Shown one piece after another: positions 61,911 to 64,000 of a stretch of DNA of 64,000 nt. The position numbers and the translations under genes are program-made. This DNA is from Sphaerolaimus hirsutus (Eukaryota > Nematoda > Chromadorea > Monhysterida > Sphaerolaimidae): positions 9,242,529-9,306,528 of the forward strand of contig OZ038451.1 in assembly GCA_964036195.1 (NCBI GenBank), written 5' to 3'. Numbering within the stretch: position 1 is the first letter of the stretch; each line of letters begins with the position of its first letter. The notes beneath the pieces were generated by a model. That model saw only the letters and a list, made by a program, of their open reading frames with translations. It was not told where the DNA came from and searched no databases.

Positions 61911-64000
61911 ATGGTTTTGAAAAGAAAAAAAAGAAAAACTTTCTCGTCACGGTCAATCCCGTATAGAGAGAGTTTCACACTGTTGAACGTTGCTGAAACC
62001 GTGTTTGTGTGTTTCGTGTGTTCCGACGAGGGGTCCAATCCCCCTCCGTCGTTGTTGTTACGTCTTGGCGTGATCTTCACAGCCAAAAATGACTTTCTAG
62101 TCAAAACTGCCATTTTGGCAGAGTGCCAATATTTCGAGGCACAGCTCGAAATGAGCTCTAACATGGGTGAATCCCCTTATTCATCAATACTTCGTCGGGT
62201 CAGGCATAGTGCCAATATTTTGCGGAGTTTACGGCCGACATCTACTTCCCTATCGTTTGACAAACTGCTGTCGGTCATTTCTCAAAAATTGGCACGATGC
62301 CAAAACCTTCGAAATTCTATATCTAGTTATATTTGGTATACCACGATGGTAAGTTGCAACCAGAGCTTGCCATGTCACCTTTTTATGCAGTTCACGCACT
62401 TTGCTTCCGTTTTTATGCAATTCACGCACTTTGCTTCCGTTTTTACACTAACCAACGCTTCCCAAGCCTGCATGTCTTTTTCTGAATGCAAAACATTCGT
62501 TCGATTGTTGCACAGGCTCGATTCGTTTTGGAAACTAACATTTCATTTTACTAACATGGAAAGCGACGCCAAAGAAAAGAAGAAAAGCCGTAAACCATCG
62601 GCTGCTCGCAAACCTTCTGGGTCGGTATCTACTCCGAAAGATATGGATATAGAACATACTGATGCTTCCATTTTGACTATCCAAAACGAAAAGGATTTTG
62701 AAGTTAGTATGAAGGGATCTTTGTTTAAACAATGCTCAAAAAATAGTACATCACCCTGGTTGACTTACAGTTCGTCTGTTATTGGTCCAAAATTCAAGAC
62801 AGTGATATCGAGAATACACAAAAAAATATACATAAAATGTTTGGGGTGTTCCACGGTGAAGTGTGAATGGCCTTGGCTCGACCATGTTGTATCGATGTTA
62901 TTCAAATACAAATATACACTATATGCTGCCACGCAGGAAGCGATTGTGGGGAAGTCTAATGAAGATCAACTTGCTATGCGTCTGGTATGGGCCAATATGC
63001 GCAAATCGAAAAGCAAAAGTGTAAGCTGTACGCCCCACCCAGCGAAACTCAGGTCGAAAAGGTATTTTGGGGTTGATATCTCACCTGCTGTTTGCTTTAA
63101 ATCTTACTCTGTCGATCTAGCAATTAAAATCAAAAAATATGCCACTGTTAAGTGGGGGTGCTTCGGAAATGTGAAATCATCAACCTTAGTAATTGTGTTT
63201 CAAAAACTATCATGGCTGCTAACCAATACGGTATTATCTCACCAGTCACAAATATCAACCCAACATCTTATTGTGCTACATTTTCCTCGCAGCGTCCAGC
63301 AGGGGGGGGATATGTCCCCCGAACTTATGGCGGGCAGTCAGAAAGTAACCGTTGTAGTGGGCAACGAAAACGACACAAACGAAATAATTCCTGCCAAAAC
63401 GGTGACGTCACTCGTGGATCTGGCACTTCAAAGTGACGCTGGCAAAGCTGCTGTAGCGGTGCCCGAGCACGATTCGAACACGGGGGAGAAATCGCATCAA
63501 ATTCAGTCAAAATCAAAGGAAAAACTGCCGCTCAAAGGTGAGAAAGCAAATTTCATGCCAATTGGAGAAACGCTTCGTAGAGTGCGGCACTATATACATA
63601 TTATAGAGTTAATTACGCATATTTTCAACCGTCAAGCTGGGTTTACAGCTTTTCATGGGATAAAACTTCACAAAACTTACAATATTATTCTTTTTCTTAC
63701 AGTCGCTGAATCTACATCAGCACTGGCGCGTCGGCGCCGCCTGGCAGCCCTGACAGCGTCGAACCACAGGCTGGGCGGCATGAATCTTAAGGGTCAATTG
63801 AGCGTACATGACTACAAGGCGCTCAAAATCAGTGAAATGGCAAAATATTACGGTGCGATTGGTAACTTACTGGGGTTTTTTCAACGTTTTTTCAACGTTT
63901 TTCAACGTTTCCTACGCCGGCCACGTTTTTCACGATTCGGTGCGGGGGGTTGCGTTGTACTACATTCGTCATATACGTTGCGATACATTACACTATCCAG
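61911..64000 (+). CDS. Gene D: long open frame, weakly ZSWIM-like, cut by window end
   Basis: One frame stays open for 696 codons from ATG at 61911 to the last base, with an in-frame TAG just upstream near 61899. Chance absence of stops over this length is very unlikely. Other in-frame starts are 62163 (MGESPYSS) and 62556 (MESDAKEKKKSRKPSAARKP). The N-terminus is basic (MVLKRKKRKTFSSRS). Residues after the 62556 Met include VISRIHKKIYIKCLGC, CEWPWLDHVVSMLF and, about 20 residues on, NEDQL. This order resembles the SWIM region of ZSWIM4/5/6/8 (CxC, then HVVxL, then DQL), but the Cys before the His is missing. Splice-like sites exist: ATG|GTAAGT at 62348, AAAG|GTGAGA at 63537 with TTCTTACAG at 63702 (same phase), and ATTG|GTAACT at 63861. 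So parts may be in-frame introns. MULE transposases also carry SWIM fingers, so a transposon origin is an alternative. Confidence 0.65.
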   Translation, partial: MVLKRKKRKTFSSRSIPYRESFTLLNVAETVFVCFVCSDEGSNPPPSLLLRLGVIFTAKNDFLVKTAILAECQYFEAQLEMSSNMGESPYSSILRRVRHSANILRSLRPTSTSLSFDKLLSVISQKLARCQNLRNSISSYIWYTTMVSCNQSLPCHLFMQFTHFASVFMQFTHFASVFTLTNASQACMSFSECKTFVRLLHRLDSFWKLTFHFTNMESDAKEKKKSRKPSAARKPSGSVSTPKDMDIEHTDASILTIQNEKDFEVSMKGSLFKQCSKNSTSPWLTYSSSVIGPKFKTVISRIHKKIYIKCLGCSTVKCEWPWLDHVVSMLFKYKYTLYAATQEAIVGKSNEDQLAMRLVWANMRKSKSKSVSCTPHPAKLRSKRYFGVDISPAVCFKSYSVDLAIKIKKYATVKWGCFGNVKSSTLVIVFQKLSWLLTNTVLSHQSQISTQHLIVLHFPRSVQQGGDMSPELMAGSQKVTVVVGNENDTNEIIPAKTVTSLVDLALQSDAGKAAVAVPEHDSNTGEKSHQIQSKSKEKLPLKGEKANFMPIGETLRRVRHYIHIIELITHIFNRQAGFTAFHGIKLHKTYNIILFLTVAESTSALARRRRLAALTASNHRLGGMNLKGQLSVHDYKALKISEMAKYYGAIGNLLGFFQRFFNVFQRFLRRPRFSRFGAGGCVVLHSSYTLRYITLS

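Overview
This is a repeat-saturated eukaryotic window, most likely from an invertebrate animal. The evidence is split genes with GT-AG introns, secreted chymotrypsin-family proteases (one with an LDL-receptor class A module), TATA promoters, and very many non-autonomous DNA transposons. The species cannot be told from the sequence. There is one 200-base assembly gap (27921-28120). I saw no rRNA, tRNA, CRISPR array or bacterial gene organisation.

Four gene models can be supported, all assembled by eye from splice sites and reading phase. (1) Gene A, minus strand, 12479 to 7036: seven exons, 294 codons plus stop, a secreted chymotrypsin-like serine protease. (2) Gene B, minus strand, 48968 to 34364: nine exons, 376 codons plus stop, a paralogue of A that has gained (or kept) an LDLa domain and a Thr/Ala/Pro linker between signal peptide and protease. 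(3) Gene C, minus strand, 57711 to 51819: about seven exons for a highly charged protein I do not recognise. (4) Gene D, plus strand, 61911 to the window end: an open frame of 696 codons without a stop, running out of the window, with a weak resemblance to the SWIM zinc-finger region of ZSWIM proteins. A 56-base fragment at the left edge may be part of a third protease.

Nearly everything else is mobile DNA. At least a dozen elements have recognisable 8-bp target duplications typical of hAT transposons, and several are nested. There is one TA-flanked mariner-like element and a family of large TA-flanked foldback elements with a shared unpaired core. Several families of short elements end in TACCGTA, and a group of palindromes is built on CCCTGTAAA. 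A small TIR element carries a piece of what looks like a host exon. Layout: 0-7 kb repeats; 7-12.5 kb gene A; 12.5-34 kb repeats and the gap; 34-49 kb gene B with introns full of nested transposons; 50-58 kb gene C; 58-61.9 kb repeats and minisatellite; 61.9-64 kb gene D.

Genes A and B are tandem duplicates in the same orientation. They share exon phases, a TATA box about 90 bp upstream of the ATG, and upstream sequence that is interrupted by a 1.1-kb element only in copy A.
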